From NCBI GenBank assembly GCA_946221915.1, contig CAMIKG010000033.1, positions 1 through 50,557 on the forward strand: DNA of 50,557 nt. Direction: 5' to 3'. The notes below the pieces were generated by a model. That model did not search any database and had not been told where the DNA came from. It saw only the letters and a program-made list of their open reading frames with translations. This document shows, one piece after another, positions 48,537-50,557 of the stretch; within the stretch, counting starts at the first letter, position 1, and each line of letters opens with the position of its first letter. A program made the position numbers and the translations under genes. Source of the DNA: an uncultured Erwinia sp. GTDB lineage: Bacteria; Pseudomonadota; Gammaproteobacteria; Enterobacterales; Enterobacteriaceae.

Positions 48537-49922
48537 TCAAACTGGCTTCACGCCAGCTGACAGCAGGGCGTTTTCAAATTTATCGAGGAAAATTTCCAGT
48601 TCAGCATTGCTGATCAGCAGCGATGGCAGCAGACGCAGAACCGCGCCATGACGACCGCCACGCTCCAGAATCAGGCCAGCTTCGAAGCATTTTTTCTGTA
48701 CCAGTGCGGACAGATCGCCATCGGCAGGGTAGCAACCCAGCTGGTCCTGTGCTTCGTTTGGCTTAACCAGTTCAATACCGATCATCATGCCCAGACCACG
48801 AATGTGGCCAATTACCGGGTAGCGCTGCTGCAGCTCAGCCAGTTTGCCTTTCAGCCACTCGCCTTGCTCAGCCACTTTACCGGCAATGTTGTTCTCTTTC
48901 AGGAACTGCAGCGTGGTCAGGCCGGTCGCCATCGCCAGCTGGTTGCCACGGAAGGTGCCGGTGTGGTGGCCTGGTGACCATGCATCGAATTTCTTCTTGA
49001 TGCCCAGCACTGCCAGTGGCAGACCGCCGCCAACCGCTTTGGACATCACGATGATGTCTGGCTGAATGCCAGCGTGTTCGAAGGCGAAGAATTTACCTGT
49101 ACGGGCAAAGCCAGCCTGCACTTCGTCGATGATCAGCAGAATGCCGTGTTCTTCGGTCACTTTGCGGATGCGCTGCAGCCACTCAGCTGGCGCCGGGTTA
49201 ACCCCGCCTTCGCCCTGAACCGCTTCCAGGATCACAGCGGCAGGTTTGCGCACGCCACTTTCCACGTCGTTGATCAGGTTTTCGAAGTAGTAGGTCAGTG
49301 CTTTCACACCAGCGTCACCACCGATACCCAGCGGGCAGCGGTACAGGTGCGGGTAAGGCATAAACTGCACTTCCGGCATCATGCCGTTTACCGCTTCTTT
49401 CGGTGACAGGTTACCAGTCACAGAGAGTGCACCGTGGGTCATACCATGGTAACCGCCAGAGAAGGCGATCACGCCGGAACGGCCGGTGTGCTTTTTAGCC
49501 AGTTTAATCGCGGCTTCAACGGCGTCAGCGCCGGAAGGGCCGGTAAACTGCAGGCAGTACTCTTTACCTTCGCCTGGCAGAACAGACAGCAGGTATTCAG
49601 AGAACTTGTCTTTTAAAGGAGTCGTCAGATCAAGAGTATGTAACGGCAAGCCGCTGGTAATGACACTCTGGATGCTCTTCAGTACATCAGGATGGTTGTG
49701 ACCTAACGCCAGCGTACCTGCGCCAGCAAGGCAGTCAAGATATTGATTATTCTCAACGTCGGTGATCCATACACCTTCCGCTTTGGCGATCGCCAGCGGC
49801 AGTTTGCGCGGATAACTTCTTACATTTGATTCATACTCAGCCTGACGGGCCAGGTAAGCTTCATTGTTGCCATTTGATGTAATCGCAGCTGCAGTATCAA
49901 TACGGACTTTATCCGTCATCAT
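48537..49922 (-). CDS. dat: L-2,4-diaminobutyrate:2-oxoglutarate aminotransferase
   Basis: A 461-residue class III PLP aminotransferase that makes 2,4-diaminobutyrate from aspartate semialdehyde and glutamate. Lys295 (VMSKAVGGGLPLAV) is the PLP lysine. Also seen are CLAGAGTLALGHNHPDV, FTGPSGADAVEAAIKLAKK, FSGGYHGMTHGAL and IIDEVQAGFARTGKFFAFE. With ddc it forms the 1,3-diaminopropane pathway. The AGGAG ribosome site precedes two consecutive ATGs (49922, 49919); either could be used. A 635-base gene-poor leader lies upstream. Confidence 0.9.
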   Translation of the reverse strand: MMTDKVRIDTAAAITSNGNNEAYLARQAEYESNVRSYPRKLPLAIAKAEGVWITDVENNQYLDCLAGAGTLALGHNHPDVLKSIQSVITSGLPLHTLDLTTPLKDKFSEYLLSVLPGEGKEYCLQFTGPSGADAVEAAIKLAKKHTGRSGVIAFSGGYHGMTHGALSVTGNLSPKEAVNGMMPEVQFMPYPHLYRCPLGIGGDAGVKALTYYFENLINDVESGVRKPAAVILEAVQGEGGVNPAPAEWLQRIRKVTEEHGILLIIDEVQAGFARTGKFFAFEHAGIQPDIIVMSKAVGGGLPLAVLGIKKKFDAWSPGHHTGTFRGNQLAMATGLTTLQFLKENNIAGKVAEQGEWLKGKLAELQQRYPVIGHIRGLGMMIGIELVKPNEAQDQLGCYPADGDLSALVQKKCFEAGLILERGGRHGAVLRLLPSLLISNAELEIFLDKFENALLSAGVKPV

Positions 49923-50557
49923 ATCTCTCCTACAACCAGGGTAGAGGAAACGCCCCAGTTGAATTAATTTGAATTAAGAAAGTAAGCGCTAGAAAAAAGC
50001 GCGGCCAATATAGGGCTTTTTCGCTTTGCACTCAATCATTTATTTTGTTTAGTTTTGTTTACGATTTACCAAAACGATCAATATGTTGCTGATTTATTGA
50101 CCAATAGTGGTAGTAAGTATGAGAAATTTATCTGATGAATTCTCTGTTACAGAGTGGATCTAAATTTTGCCGCCAAAAGGTGACCGCTTTCTGACGTCGC
50201 TACGTAAAAATTACAGGGCAACGCCCCTGCAGCTTGCAGAGAATTCACGTAGCGCGATCGGGTGTATTTTTATGATTAAAATCAACAGATTAAATTTTAA
50301 TCCCGCCAGAAAGTGCGAAATGATGTAACCGGTCATCATAAATCGGCCAGCCTGTTGCGATCGCTGCCCGAGGCTGGCTGTTCTGCTATGAATACGTCAG
50401 CCGCGCCAGGGTTGCGTATTTCACTGACCTGATTTTTTTGCTGGGCAATAAATCTTGCCTGCAGAATAAATCCATTACCGAACTAATCGTGGGCATTACC
50501 TTGCTGACCGATAAAAATAGCCCGGCCGCGTTACCTCGCGGGAGAATATGCTTTTTG
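49923..50557. other. Gene-poor, inverted-repeat-rich region upstream of dat
   Basis: No convincing complete gene is seen. An AT-rich stretch (about 49980-50110) likely holds the dat promoter. Inverted repeats follow: CTCTG/CAGAG (50142-50154); GAATTCTCTG (50137) with CAGAGAATTC (50237); CGCTACGT/ACGTAGCG (50198-50254), which encloses a CAGGGC-AAC-GCCC hairpin (50214-50226); GATTAAAAT/ATTTTAATC (50274-50302); and GCCAGCCT/AGGCTGGC (50346-50378). An 18-codon frame with an unsure ribosome site starts at 50272. At the very end, ATG 50548 behind GGGAG could start a plus-strand gene cut by the window edge. Confidence 0.4.

Overview
The window looks like chromosomal DNA from a plant- or environment-associated enterobacterium, most likely in the Erwiniaceae (Pantoea/Erwinia type). 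I infer this from codon and base usage, a KdgR-type operator pair in front of a TogMNAB oligogalacturonide transporter followed by a KdgM porin, dat-ddc genes, a CynT-like carbonic anhydrase and enterobacterial chemoreceptors. No rRNA, tRNA, CRISPR array, insertion sequence or phage gene was seen. Nearly every gene appears intact.

Layout. 1-8.7 kb: a six-TM ABC-type membrane protein without an ATPase, divergent from a TetR regulator with two palindromic operators; a ProP-like MFS carrier; a flavin reductase; a divergent chemoreceptor with a cupin protein; and an MFS exporter divergent from a LysR regulator. 8.9-10.5 kb: an isolated gene for a protein with the sequence hallmarks of cholera/pertussis-type ADP-ribosyltransferases. 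10.6-13.6 kb: a canonical chemoreceptor with a good sigma-28 promoter, and an NfsA-like nitroreductase.

13.7-31.1 kb is an organosulfur-scavenging island. On the minus strand are an SsuA-type binding protein and a sigma-54 activator fused to a second SsuA-like domain. On the plus strand is a seven-gene operon (SsuD, two SfnB-like flavoproteins, a DmoA/NtaA-type monooxygenase and a MetQ/MetN/MetI-type transporter). It is preceded by a near-consensus -24/-12 promoter and two matching 18-bp palindromes that look like activator sites. A second five-gene operon follows (another flavin monooxygenase and a Dpp/Opp-type transporter with a fused double ATPase). The reading is that sulfonate or sulfone import and FMNH2-dependent desulfonation are controlled by a cytoplasmic sensor built from a transporter binding protein.

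31.1-35.2 kb: a DUF2235 (Tle1-like) lipoprotein hydrolase, a beta-carbonic anhydrase, an MFS exporter and a small lipoprotein. 35.4-40.8 kb: togMNAB-kdgM for uptake of pectin-derived oligogalacturonides, with two KdgR-like boxes and a CRP-like site. 40.9-44.5 kb: a Fur-box-preceded TonB-dependent receptor with a YncE-like beta-propeller protein. 44.5-47 kb: a VOC-fold protein and an orphan zinc metalloprotease resembling the M30 (hyicolysin) family. 47-49.9 kb: ddc and dat for 1,3-diaminopropane synthesis. The last 635 bases hold no convincing complete gene but several inverted repeats.

The most unusual items are the activator-SsuA fusion with its cognate sigma-54 promoter architecture, the lone ADP-ribosyltransferase-like protein, and the lone M30-like protease.
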